From B1 sp964355075 (GTDB taxonomy: Bacteria > Bacteroidota > Bacteroidia > UKL13-3): a stretch of 34,027 bases of DNA. The stretch spans positions 1 through 34,027 of the forward strand of contig CAYHCF010000036.1 of the NCBI GenBank assembly GCA_964355075.1. The letters run 5' to 3'. Shown here one piece after another: positions 8,600 through 15,795 of the stretch. Numbering within the stretch: position 1 is the stretch's first letter; the number at the start of each line of letters is the position of its first letter. Both the position numbers and the translations under genes were made by a program. The notes below the pieces were generated by a model. It had not been told where the DNA came from, did no database searches, and saw nothing but the letters and a program-made list of their open reading frames with translations.

Positions 8600-9250
8600 C
8601 TATTTCACTTTATAAATACGCTGATGTTGGGCATATTCTCCAAACCTTACCCAGCAATCGTATAAATCCTTTTCATTATTGGTTATACGCACATCCAGCG
8701 TATCATTCATGCCCCTTGATTGACCCATGTTTATCAAGCGATATTCGTTATTCGACAACCATTGTAAACGGTAAGTTGTGGTATCTTTTTTATTGAGTGA
8801 TATCTCAATTTGTTTGTCAACAGATCGTTCAATATGCGCAAACTGACTCTTGAATTTTCCTGTTTTTAAATCGGTGCTATCAAACTCAGTTCCCTTAATA
8901 TCCTGATACTTTATTTGTGGGAATGCACTATTATGAAACATCCCCTTTGATAAAACCAAAAGTGAATTTATGAATAGTAAAATAATACTGATAACCAGGT
9001 AAGATTTCCTTATATATATAAAAAATCGATGTTTAAAATCTTTATTTCTACTCCAATAAGCAGCAAAAAGTAAAACCAATATTGAAGTGGGTATCAGCAA
9101 CAGAATTGGAAAACCATAGACACAAAACAGGTAGCACAATTGCCAACTGTACTTCATGCCATAATACGGAGCAATAATCGGTTTTATATAAACCAGTGCG
9201 GCCATATTGATAAAAAGAATGATGACTAATATGAGGGTTTCCTTTTTCAT
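8600..9250 (-). CDS. membrane protein of unknown function
   Basis: This 216-aa protein has hydrophobic segments at about residues 6-24, 36-67 (long enough for one long or two short helices) and 88-107. A polar C-terminal half of about 105 residues follows, probably outside the cytoplasm. It contains KTGKFKSQFAHIERSVD and SLNKKDTTTYRLQWLSNNEY. No known domain or catalytic motif is recognised. The ATG at 9250 is supported by the hydrophobic segment directly after it. A possible -7 box TATATTTG lies on this strand at 9268-9275 but lacks a good -33 TTG. The gene is transcribed toward icd and has no operon partner. Confidence 0.65.
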   Translation of the reverse strand: MKKETLILVIILFINMAALVYIKPIIAPYYGMKYSWQLCYLFCVYGFPILLLIPTSILVLLFAAYWSRNKDFKHRFFIYIRKSYLVISIILLFINSLLVLSKGMFHNSAFPQIKYQDIKGTEFDSTDLKTGKFKSQFAHIERSVDKQIEISLNKKDTTTYRLQWLSNNEYRLINMGQSRGMNDTLDVRITNNEKDLYDCWVRFGEYAQHQRIYKVK

Positions 9251-9399
9251 GGTGACTTGCAGCTAAACAAATATAATTAAGGTTTTGGTTTGTTCTCGAT
9301 GATGGCATTAATAATAGTAAATTCAGCGCAGATTAACTAATATTTTTGTTTCTTAATATTTTCAAATTTTAAACTAACTTGCTTTTTCAAACCAAACCC

Positions 9400-9978
9400 A
9401 TGAACGTAAACAAATATTTTCAATACCTGCTCATTCCCGTAATTTTTGTGATCGGATTTTTTGTGGCCAAAAGTTTTTATCAACCCAAAGAAAAAACTTC
9501 ACAGGAGGATTCTGTTATCTTAATTGAACAAATAAAAACAGTTTCAAAACTAATTACGGTAGAAGCTTATTTTAATGAGTTATATACTTATCATGATTAC
9601 CGTAAATTCAACTGGATGCCTTTTCAGAAAAAGGCCATCATCAGGGTAAAGGCAAAGGTTTTTGCGGGATATGATTTGAGTATGTTGAAGTTTGAAACCG
9701 ATGTCAAAAGCAAAATTATCTATTTGCGGAATATGCCTAAACCCGCTATTTTAAGCATGGATCACGACCTGGATTACTATGATATCAACGAGGGTATTTT
9801 TAATAAGTTTAATGCCATTGATTATAACAAAATGAACCACAAAGCCAGAGAACTTATTTACCAGAAAGCCCTGGAAAGTTATATACTGGTGGAAGCGGCC
9901 AAAAAGGGAATTGAAATGATCAAAAGCATGCAGGAAATGGCCGGAAATGCAGGTTGGGAAATAAAAGTTGTGAAATAA
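9400..9978 (+). CDS. DUF4230 domain protein
   Basis: This 192-aa, single-pass membrane-anchored protein matches the DUF4230 family. A signal or anchor helix lies at about residues 5-23 (YFQYLLIPVIFVIGFFVAKS). It is followed by a soluble domain with KTVSKLITVEAYFNELYTYHDY and FNWMPFQKKAIIRVKAKVFAGYDLS, the type of beta-rich core seen in that family. I use the ATG at 9400; an in-frame TTG at 9379 would add seven residues with no benefit. Its molecular role is unknown. A -7-like box TATTTTTG lies at 9341-9348 without a matching -33. A bidirectional terminator follows at 10019. Confidence 0.75.
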   Translation: MNVNKYFQYLLIPVIFVIGFFVAKSFYQPKEKTSQEDSVILIEQIKTVSKLITVEAYFNELYTYHDYRKFNWMPFQKKAIIRVKAKVFAGYDLSMLKFETDVKSKIIYLRNMPKPAILSMDHDLDYYDINEGIFNKFNAIDYNKMNHKARELIYQKALESYILVEAAKKGIEMIKSMQEMAGNAGWEIKVVK

Positions 9979-10018
9979 TTCCAATAATGGATAGTTATTT
10001 AGTGCTGTCCATATTAAA

Positions 10019-10058
10019 TAAAAACATCCCATACTGAAACCAGCCTGGGATGTTTTTA
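10019..10058. terminator. bidirectional intrinsic terminator
   Basis: Perfect 13-bp arms TAAAAACATCCCA (10019-10031) and TGGGATGTTTTTA (10046-10058) enclose a 14-nt loop. A/T runs on both sides allow termination in either direction. It lies between the convergent ends of the DUF4230 gene (9978) and the Cys/Lys-rich gene (10076). Confidence 0.85.
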
Positions 10059-10075
10059 TGGAAGCGGAATGACAA

Positions 10076-10363
10076 CTATTTTGCCTCTTTCATTTCTTCT
10101 TTAACGCCGTCTTCTTTTTTTGTACAATCAGACTTCTTCCCTTTGCTTTTACAACAGGCTTTTTTCTCTGCAGATTTACAGCATTTGTCACCTTTTTTGT
10201 GTTTGCCATCCTTGCATTCCTTATCGTTTGCTTTAGTTGGTTTTTCTTCGTTAACAACCGGAGTAGTAACTTCATCCTTTACAATTACATTGCTTACCCC
10301 TTGGGCATTTACAGTAAGATAACCAAATGCCAGAAATGCTCCTAATACTAATAATTTTTTCAT
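10076..10363 (-). CDS. small secreted Cys/Lys-rich protein
   Basis: This 95-aa protein has a signal peptide (MKKLLVLGAFLAFGYLTVNA, cleavage about residue 20-21). The mature part is dominated by Lys, Glu and Asp and has six cysteines at 50, 61, 62, 70, 71 and 80, including two Cys-Cys pairs (KCCKS and ACCKS). The cysteines may bind metal or form disulfides. No family is recognised. On this strand TAAATTTG at 10394-10401 fits the phylum's -7 box, about 30 bp upstream of the start. A bidirectional terminator follows the gene. Its composition and isolated position suggest a small exported stress or metal protein, which is a guess. Confidence 0.7.
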   Translation of the reverse strand: MKKLLVLGAFLAFGYLTVNAQGVSNVIVKDEVTTPVVNEEKPTKANDKECKDGKHKKGDKCCKSAEKKACCKSKGKKSDCTKKEDGVKEEMKEAK

Positions 10364-10429
10364 AGTTTGTCTTATTATTTAATTTTTAATGTTCAAATTT
10401 AACGCTTTTTGGGTAAATAAAGTACACAC

Positions 10430-11086
10430 TTATTTTAATTCAGCTAAAACAGTTTTTCCGCCTTTCACCTTTTGATTTAACTCCACCATAACTTTGGAAT
10501 TCAAAGGCAAAAACACATCCACTCTTGAACCAAACTTAATGAATCCCATTTCGTTGCCCTGTTTAACTGCTTGATTTTCTTTCACATACCATACAATCCG
10601 ACGAGCCAATGCTCCGGCAATCTGACGAAACAGAATCTGCAAACCAGTTGATTTTTCGATTACAATGGTAGTTCTTTCATTTTCGGTAGAACTTTTTGGG
10701 TGCCAGGCCACCAGGTATTTTCCGGGATGATACTTAAAAAATTTTACAATTCCCCCTATCGGATTTCGGTTCACATGAACATTAAAAGGACTCATAAAAA
10801 CTGAAACCTGTATCCTTTTTTCATTAAAAAACTCGGTTTCTACCACCTCTTCAATTACCACAACTTTTCCATCGGCGGGCGCAAGGACATGACTTTCATT
10901 TTGAACAACCGAAATTGCCGGGTTTCTAAAAAATTGCAAAACAATAAGCAACAAAACAACAGAGCCAAATAAAATCAGATCCTGCAACCAGAATATTTCC
11001 GGGGCAACCCATTTTATCAAAGCATTTAGGGCAAACAACACAACTATACTTATTAATATAGTAGCTTTTCCTTCTCTATGTAACAT
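10430..11086 (-). CDS. psd: phosphatidylserine decarboxylase proenzyme
   Basis: This 218-aa protein belongs to the short PSD family that makes phosphatidylethanolamine from phosphatidylserine at the inner membrane. Membrane helices lie near residues 10-27 and 35-52. Conserved segments are LAPADGKVVVIEE (about 68-80), FMSPFNVHVNRNPIGG, and the self-cleavage motif FGSRVD, where cleavage at Gly186-Ser187 would create the pyruvoyl cofactor. The start is set at the ATG at 11086 (MLHREGKATI), since PSD proteins typically begin close to an HREG segment. A TTG at 11110 would add eight residues. The gene lies near cdsA but is separated from it by gdh. Confidence 0.93.
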   Translation of the reverse strand: MLHREGKATILISIVVLFALNALIKWVAPEIFWLQDLILFGSVVLLLIVLQFFRNPAISVVQNESHVLAPADGKVVVIEEVVETEFFNEKRIQVSVFMSPFNVHVNRNPIGGIVKFFKYHPGKYLVAWHPKSSTENERTTIVIEKSTGLQILFRQIAGALARRIVWYVKENQAVKQGNEMGFIKFGSRVDVFLPLNSKVMVELNQKVKGGKTVLAELK

Positions 11087-11115
11087 TCTTCTTTTTTTTA
11101 ATTTATTCAATATAC

Positions 11116-11166
11116 GACAAAGGCGCCAAGTTTCAAAATTTCTTTGCGACTTTGCGCCTTCGTGGC
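11116..11166. repeat. imperfect inverted repeat, copy 2 (related to 4791-4854)
   Basis: The right arm at 11142-11166 (ending GCGCCTTCGTGGC) matches the left arm of the element at 4791-4815 in reverse complement at 21 of 25 positions by hand count. A shorter left arm, GACAAAGGCGCCAAG, lies at 11116-11130. The element is in the 97-bp spacer between gdh and psd, which are on the same strand. Confidence 0.8.
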
Positions 11167-11183
11167 TATTTTGTTTTCAATTC

Positions 11184-12464
11184 CTACATGCCAAATTTAC
11201 CGCGTAACTTTTCAACTTCAGCTACTTTCTTTATTGCTACCACATAAGCAGCGATACGCATACTGCAATGATGTTCTTTCGAAGCTGCATATACGGATTC
11301 AAAAGCAGTTTTCATTACCCGGTCGGCTCTTCTGTAAACACGCTCTTCGGTCCAGAAATAGCCTAACCGATTTTGAACCCACTCAAAATAACTTACCGTA
11401 ACCCCTCCGGCATTAGCCAAAATATCGGGAATTACCATGATTCCTTTGTTATTTAAAATAGTATCAGCACTTGCTGATGTTGGACCATTTGCCCCTTCCA
11501 CGATCAGTTTTGCCCTGATTTTATCGGCATTTTCATGCGTAATTTGGTCTTCCATAGCAGCCGGAACCAGTACATCAACCTCTAATTCCAACAGATCTTT
11601 ATTGGTAATTTTTGTACCACCGGTGAATTTCTCCAAGGTTCCATTATTTCCATCGCGATATTTAATGGCAGCATCAATATCAATTCCTTCGGCGTTAAAA
11701 TAGGCCCCGCTTACATCAGAAATAGCTAATACTTTCAAACCTTGTGTTTCCAATAATTTAGCAGAAACAGAGCCAACATTTCCAAATCCCTGAACTGCAC
11801 AGGTGGCACCCACAGGGCTAATTCCTAATTTTGATAAGGCTGAACGTGTCGACACCATTACGCCACGACCCGTTGCTTCAACTCGTCCCAGAGATCCGCC
11901 CAAAACAAGTGGTTTTCCAGTTACAACAGCAGGAGAATCATGTCCAACTAATTTTGAATACTCGTCCATGATCCAAGCCATTTCCTGTTGGCCGGTTCCC
12001 ATATCAGGAGCCGGAATATCTTTATCCGGTCCAAAAACATTAACCATGGAATCCGTATAAGATCGGGTTAAACGTTCCAGTTCTCCTTTACTCATGGAAC
12101 GTGGATCACATTTAATTCCTCCTTTTGCTCCACCGTAAGGAATTCCAACAACTGCACATTTCCAGGTCATCCAGGCAGCAAGGGCTTTCACCTCATCTAA
12201 ATGCACATCCATACTATAACGGATGCCCCCTTTTGATGGTCCGAGATTCGCATTATGTACCACACGAAACCCTTCGAATACACGCACTTTCCCATTATCC
12301 ATGGTAACCGGTATATTCACAATTACTGTTTTTTGAGGCGCTTTTAAAACATTATAATCACATTCATCTAATCCAATGATATGTGCAGCTTCATCAAATC
12401 TCGACATCATAGACTCGAATGGATTTTCGGAACTATGTTTAATTACATTTTCATTACCAGACAT
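11184..12464 (-). CDS. gdhA: glutamate dehydrogenase (Glu/Leu/Phe/Val dehydrogenase family)
   Basis: This 426-aa enzyme interconverts glutamate and 2-oxoglutarate plus ammonia. The substrate domain has GPSKGGIRY (about 75-83), Lys102 in WMTWKCAVVGIPYGGAKGG, catalytic Lys114 and Asp154 in PAPDMGT. The Rossmann motif is GFGNVG at 226-231, and DVSGA follows. Length fits the hexameric bacterial type of about 420 residues, as in RocG and GudB; cofactor choice cannot be settled by eye. A -7-like box TACCTTTG lies on this strand at 12496-12503. The gene lies between cdsA and psd, an unusual position for a nitrogen-metabolism enzyme. The gene symbol is a family-level guess. Confidence 0.93.
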   Translation of the reverse strand: MSGNENVIKHSSENPFESMMSRFDEAAHIIGLDECDYNVLKAPQKTVIVNIPVTMDNGKVRVFEGFRVVHNANLGPSKGGIRYSMDVHLDEVKALAAWMTWKCAVVGIPYGGAKGGIKCDPRSMSKGELERLTRSYTDSMVNVFGPDKDIPAPDMGTGQQEMAWIMDEYSKLVGHDSPAVVTGKPLVLGGSLGRVEATGRGVMVSTRSALSKLGISPVGATCAVQGFGNVGSVSAKLLETQGLKVLAISDVSGAYFNAEGIDIDAAIKYRDGNNGTLEKFTGGTKITNKDLLELEVDVLVPAAMEDQITHENADKIRAKLIVEGANGPTSASADTILNNKGIMVIPDILANAGGVTVSYFEWVQNRLGYFWTEERVYRRADRVMKTAFESVYAASKEHHCSMRIAAYVVAIKKVAEVEKLRGKFGM

Positions 12465-12607
12465 ATAGGTTTCTATTTATTTTTTTTGGAGGCGGCAAAG
12501 GTAAACGTTTATTATAATAAAAAAAGCAGCAATATTAAGTTGGTTTGAAAAGCAAGAATCAGGTCAATAAAATCTGTGTTCAGAGAATTTGCGTTTTTGG
12601 TCGAACA

Positions 12608-13420
12608 CTAATTGCTTATCAACAAATAAAAATATACTGCCGGAACTGAAAAAAACATGCCGTCGAATCGATCCAGAACGCCACCATGACCCGGCAAAAG
12701 ATTTCCGCTATCTTTGATATTCATGTTGCGTTTCAAAAGCGATTCGGTTAAATCGCCAAAGATGCCAAAAACCACAATGATAGCCGAAATAACCATCCAG
12801 TCAAAAGTGCTGAAATCATCCCAGAATTGCGATAAAACATAGCCCAACCCAATGGTTATTACAAAGGCACCGGCGGCTCCTTCCCAGGTTTTTTTAGGAC
12901 TTATTCTTTTAAACAATTTGTTTCTGCCGAATTTACTTCCAATCAGGTAGGCAAATGTATCGCTGCTCCATTGCAAAATAAAGAACCCCAATGGCAAAGA
13001 ATATCCGTAAGAGATCGAATTAAAATATCCAAAATCGCCTAACATAGTGATTGGCAGGCAAATATAAATTATGCCTAAAACCTGAAAAGCCAGCGTTTCA
13101 AATTCACGTCCGGTATTTTCAAACAATTTTACAAAAAACAAAAGCATAAAAATAGGGATGAGATGATAAAACCAGGCATAGGTTAAATCACCTTTTATGA
13201 TAAAAACAAACATGATATTGATTAAACCACCCACTATAACCCCCAGGTATTTTTCAACCCATAATTTATCCGGCAGCATGAGTTCAAAAAATTCGAGAAG
13301 ACATAATAAATTGACAGCGAACAGGATTATCCAGAAACTCCATTCACTCAGAACCGTACATAATATGATGGTTCCTGTGTAGAAAAAACCAGTGATAAGA
13401 CGTTTCCAGAAATTATTCAT
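12608..13420 (-). CDS. cdsA: phosphatidate cytidylyltransferase
   Basis: This 270-aa integral membrane enzyme makes CDP-diacylglycerol from phosphatidate and CTP, the branch point for phosphatidylserine and phosphatidylglycerol. About seven to eight hydrophobic helices are visible. The family signature sits near the C-terminus: ISPKKTWEGAAGAF, then FGDLTESLLKRNMNIKDSGN, LPGHGGVLDRFDG, with the key Asp residues at about 250-253. The ATG at 13420 overlaps the upstream DUF2007 gene by 8 bp, which suggests translational coupling. CdsA and the nearby Psd act in one pathway (PA to CDP-DAG to PS to PE). A PssA gene is not in the window. Confidence 0.94.
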   Translation of the reverse strand: MNNFWKRLITGFFYTGTIILCTVLSEWSFWIILFAVNLLCLLEFFELMLPDKLWVEKYLGVIVGGLINIMFVFIIKGDLTYAWFYHLIPIFMLLFFVKLFENTGREFETLAFQVLGIIYICLPITMLGDFGYFNSISYGYSLPLGFFILQWSSDTFAYLIGSKFGRNKLFKRISPKKTWEGAAGAFVITIGLGYVLSQFWDDFSTFDWMVISAIIVVFGIFGDLTESLLKRNMNIKDSGNLLPGHGGVLDRFDGMFFSVPAVYFYLLISN

Positions 13421-13625
13421 GCGCTATTTGGTTTGATCTGATTACCTGTTTTGCTTCTTCAGCAAATTCAGGTGGGCAATATACCGTTGCTTCACCAAAA
13501 ATGAGTAAGGAGCTATCAATCTTATTTACGATAACGGATTCAATGCCATAATCCGACAAAACGGCTTTCATCATCTCCGCGTCAATTATATTACTCGTTT
13601 TAAACACATTTATCCAGTCTGCCAT
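13413..13625 (-). CDS. DUF2007 domain protein
   Basis: This small 70-aa protein starts MADWINVFKTSNIIDAEMMK and has a ferredoxin-like fold pattern typical of DUF2007 (putative signal-transducing protein). The hallmark segment GEATVYCPPEFAEEAKQVI lies at about residues 43-61. The ATG at 13625 is preferred over an in-frame TTG at 13652. Its stop overlaps the cdsA start by 8 bp, so it is probably cotranscribed with cdsA. A TACTTTTG box at 13650-13657 could be the -7 element, but the -33 is weak. Function is unknown. Confidence 0.78.
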   Translation of the reverse strand: MADWINVFKTSNIIDAEMMKAVLSDYGIESVIVNKIDSSLLIFGEATVYCPPEFAEEAKQVIRSNQIAHE

Positions 13626-13688
13626 ATTCGAATTTGTCGGCAATATATTCAAAAGTATCTTTTAACAATATAAACCGGAAAAATAAAT

Positions 13689-14672
13689 TTATGGGTTCTG
13701 GTGTTCTTTCAGGTTTTCAAAACTCATTTTTTGAATTTTCGAATTCATATAGTCGAGGTACATTTTTTTTTGCCACCAGATTAACCCCACAACCATAACA
13801 ATACTTAAAATATTAACGGCCATAGGGAACACATAATCGTCTTTTAAAATGGCCACATCCGGATAATAACTAACCATAAAAATCATTAGGGTTGCCATGG
13901 CATTATTGATAAAGTGCGCAAAAATAACCACCCAGATACTCCCTGAATTTGCGTAGATAAATCCCAAAATGATCCCTAATACAAACCGGGGAAGAAAGCC
14001 GTAAAACTGGCCATGAAAACCGCTGAAAATAATGGCTGCAAAAATGATGGCAACTATTTCATTATAGATACACATTTTTAAAAAATTTTGTAATATCCCC
14101 CTAAAAAAAAGTTCCTCACAAATTGCCGGAATAACAGCAACAACAATTAGGTTCAGGAATAACATACCATAGCTGTTTGCCTGAGTAAATACCTTTGTAA
14201 ACTCATTGGCCTTGTCTTCCATATGCCTGATTTGTGTCTCAAATGAACTCCATTCAACCGGAAATTTCATTCCCTGATTGAGATGATACATCCACGAAAC
14301 AATAGGAACAGATACGATGATTACCGAAAAAGCAATAGGCCAGTTAAACCAACGATTTGGATTTTTTGTTTTTAAAAAATAACTGGTACCTCTTCCAATT
14401 GCATTCGGAAAAATTAATGCTGGCAGCAAAAACATTCCAATGGAACCTGCGAAAGTTTGAAATAATTTTAAGGCTGCAATTTGATTCGAATCCAAATCCG
14501 AAATATTCAGAAAATTAATTTCTGCCATATCCACCCTAAATATAAGTTTACACAATCCCTGACCTGCAATAATGCCCAGTATGGTAAAAAATACGACAAT
14601 TCCAATTAGAATTAATAATCTTGATAAAAAGAAGCCCAAACGGGTTGCGGTAAAGGTGCGAATGTGATGCAT
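13689..14672 (-). CDS. CPBP family intramembrane metalloprotease
   Basis: This 327-aa membrane protein has about eight hydrophobic helices and the three CPBP (Abi, Rce1-like) motifs. These are EELFFRG with Glu186-Glu187 and Arg191, a phenylalanine/histidine motif SGFHGQFYGF (His220), and FAHFINN (His253, Asn256-257). Rce1-type enzymes cut peptides within the membrane. Bacterial members are associated with bacteriocin processing or immunity, and most have unknown substrates. The ATG at 14672 (MHHIRTFTATR) is chosen; the open frame beyond it crosses the divergent dusB gene from a TTG. The gene lies 63 bp upstream of the DUF2007-cdsA pair and may belong to that unit. Confidence 0.9.
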   Translation of the reverse strand: MHHIRTFTATRLGFFLSRLLILIGIVVFFTILGIIAGQGLCKLIFRVDMAEINFLNISDLDSNQIAALKLFQTFAGSIGMFLLPALIFPNAIGRGTSYFLKTKNPNRWFNWPIAFSVIIVSVPIVSWMYHLNQGMKFPVEWSSFETQIRHMEDKANEFTKVFTQANSYGMLFLNLIVVAVIPAICEELFFRGILQNFLKMCIYNEIVAIIFAAIIFSGFHGQFYGFLPRFVLGIILGFIYANSGSIWVVIFAHFINNAMATLMIFMVSYYPDVAILKDDYVFPMAVNILSIVMVVGLIWWQKKMYLDYMNSKIQKMSFENLKEHQNP

Positions 14673-14713
14673 TTTGTTAATTTTGTGCCCGCAATATAAG
14701 CAAGGTTCATCAA

Positions 14714-15706
14714 GTGGTAAAAATAGATCAAATCGAATTAGGAGAATTTCCAATTTTATTAGCCCCCATGGAAGACGTGAGCGACCCTCCTTTCAGGGCT
14801 GTTTGTAAAACCCATGGTGCCGACCTGATGTACACCGAATTTATTTCATCGGAAGGCTTGATCCGTGATGCGATTAAAAGCAAAAAAAAATTAGATATAT
14901 TTGATTATGAGCGACCTATAGGCATCCAAATCTTTGGGGGTGATGAGGAAGCGATGGCTTTGGCTACCCAAATAGTGGACATAGTTAACCCCGATTTGGT
15001 GGATATAAATTACGGCTGTCCGGTTAAAAAAGTGGTTTGCAAAGGCGCCGGATCAGGAATTTTAAAAGATGTCCCAAAAATGATAAAACTTACAGAAGCT
15101 GTTGTAAGATCTACCCGGCTTCCGGTAACCGTAAAAACGAGATTGGGTTGGGACGAAAACAATAAAAATATTGAGGAAGTAGCTGAACGTCTGCAAGATG
15201 CAGGAATAAAAGCCCTTACCATCCACGGGAGAACGCGTACTCAAATGTATAAAGGAGCGGCAGATTGGAGTCTCATCGCTAAAGTAAAAAACAACAGCCG
15301 AATAAAAATTCCCATATTTGGGAATGGAGATATTGATTCACCCGAAAAAGCATTGGCCTATAAAAATCTGACCGGGGTGGACGGAATCATGATAGGACGC
15401 GCCGCTATTGGATATCCATGGATTTTTAATGAAATAAAACACTTTTTGAAAACCGGATTGAATTTGCCTCCTCCAGGCATCGAACAAAGAGTTTCTGTTT
15501 GTAAAACGCACCTCGAAAAATCAATTCAATGGAAAGGTGAAATCGTTGGAATACTCGAAATGCGCCGTCATTACAGCTATTATTTTAAAGGTCTGGACCA
15601 TTTTAAAGATTATCGAATGAAATTGGTAACTTTGGATTCGGTTCAAGACATTCTGGAGGTGCTTAATACCGTTGAAGAATATTACAGCAATCTGGTAGAA
15701 GCTTAA
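14714..15706 (+). CDS. dusB: tRNA-dihydrouridine synthase (DusB-type)
   Basis: This 330-aa flavoenzyme reduces uridine to dihydrouridine in the tRNA D-loop. It has a TIM barrel with LLAPMEDVSDPPFR (about 15-28), INYGCPVKKV carrying catalytic Cys102, KTRLGW (FMN and substrate lysine), TIHGRTRTQMYKG, and GNGDIDSPEKA with IGRAAIGYPWIF for FMN phosphate. A helical C-terminal domain follows, with RRHYSYYFKG. The start is GTG at 14714, which gives MVKIDQIELG, the usual N-terminus of the family; no nearby ATG fits. The spacer to the divergent CPBP gene is only 41 bp, and TAATTTTG at 14678-14685 could be the -7 box. Confidence 0.95.
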   Translation: MVKIDQIELGEFPILLAPMEDVSDPPFRAVCKTHGADLMYTEFISSEGLIRDAIKSKKKLDIFDYERPIGIQIFGGDEEAMALATQIVDIVNPDLVDINYGCPVKKVVCKGAGSGILKDVPKMIKLTEAVVRSTRLPVTVKTRLGWDENNKNIEEVAERLQDAGIKALTIHGRTRTQMYKGAADWSLIAKVKNNSRIKIPIFGNGDIDSPEKALAYKNLTGVDGIMIGRAAIGYPWIFNEIKHFLKTGLNLPPPGIEQRVSVCKTHLEKSIQWKGEIVGILEMRRHYSYYFKGLDHFKDYRMKLVTLDSVQDILEVLNTVEEYYSNLVEA

Positions 15707-15795
15707 TACTCCTGTGTAAAATTTCTAAACAATCCTGTTTTTGTTGTCATTATGTTATTTTTTGAAAATGTAAAAATTGTGTCAAATCTTAAAAC

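Noticed and set aside
13626..13652. TTG start for the DUF2007 protein
   Set aside because: The ATG nine codons later gives MADWINVFKT, the type of start usual for the family.
13689..14672. CPBP gene as part of a bacteriocin immunity or phage-defence system
   Set aside because: There is no bacteriocin precursor, toxin or defence gene nearby; the neighbours are lipid and tRNA-modification genes.
14673..14753. 27-residue N-terminal extension of the CPBP protease from a TTG
   Set aside because: It overlaps the divergent dusB start and adds polar residues before the first membrane helix. The ATG at 14672 is a better start.
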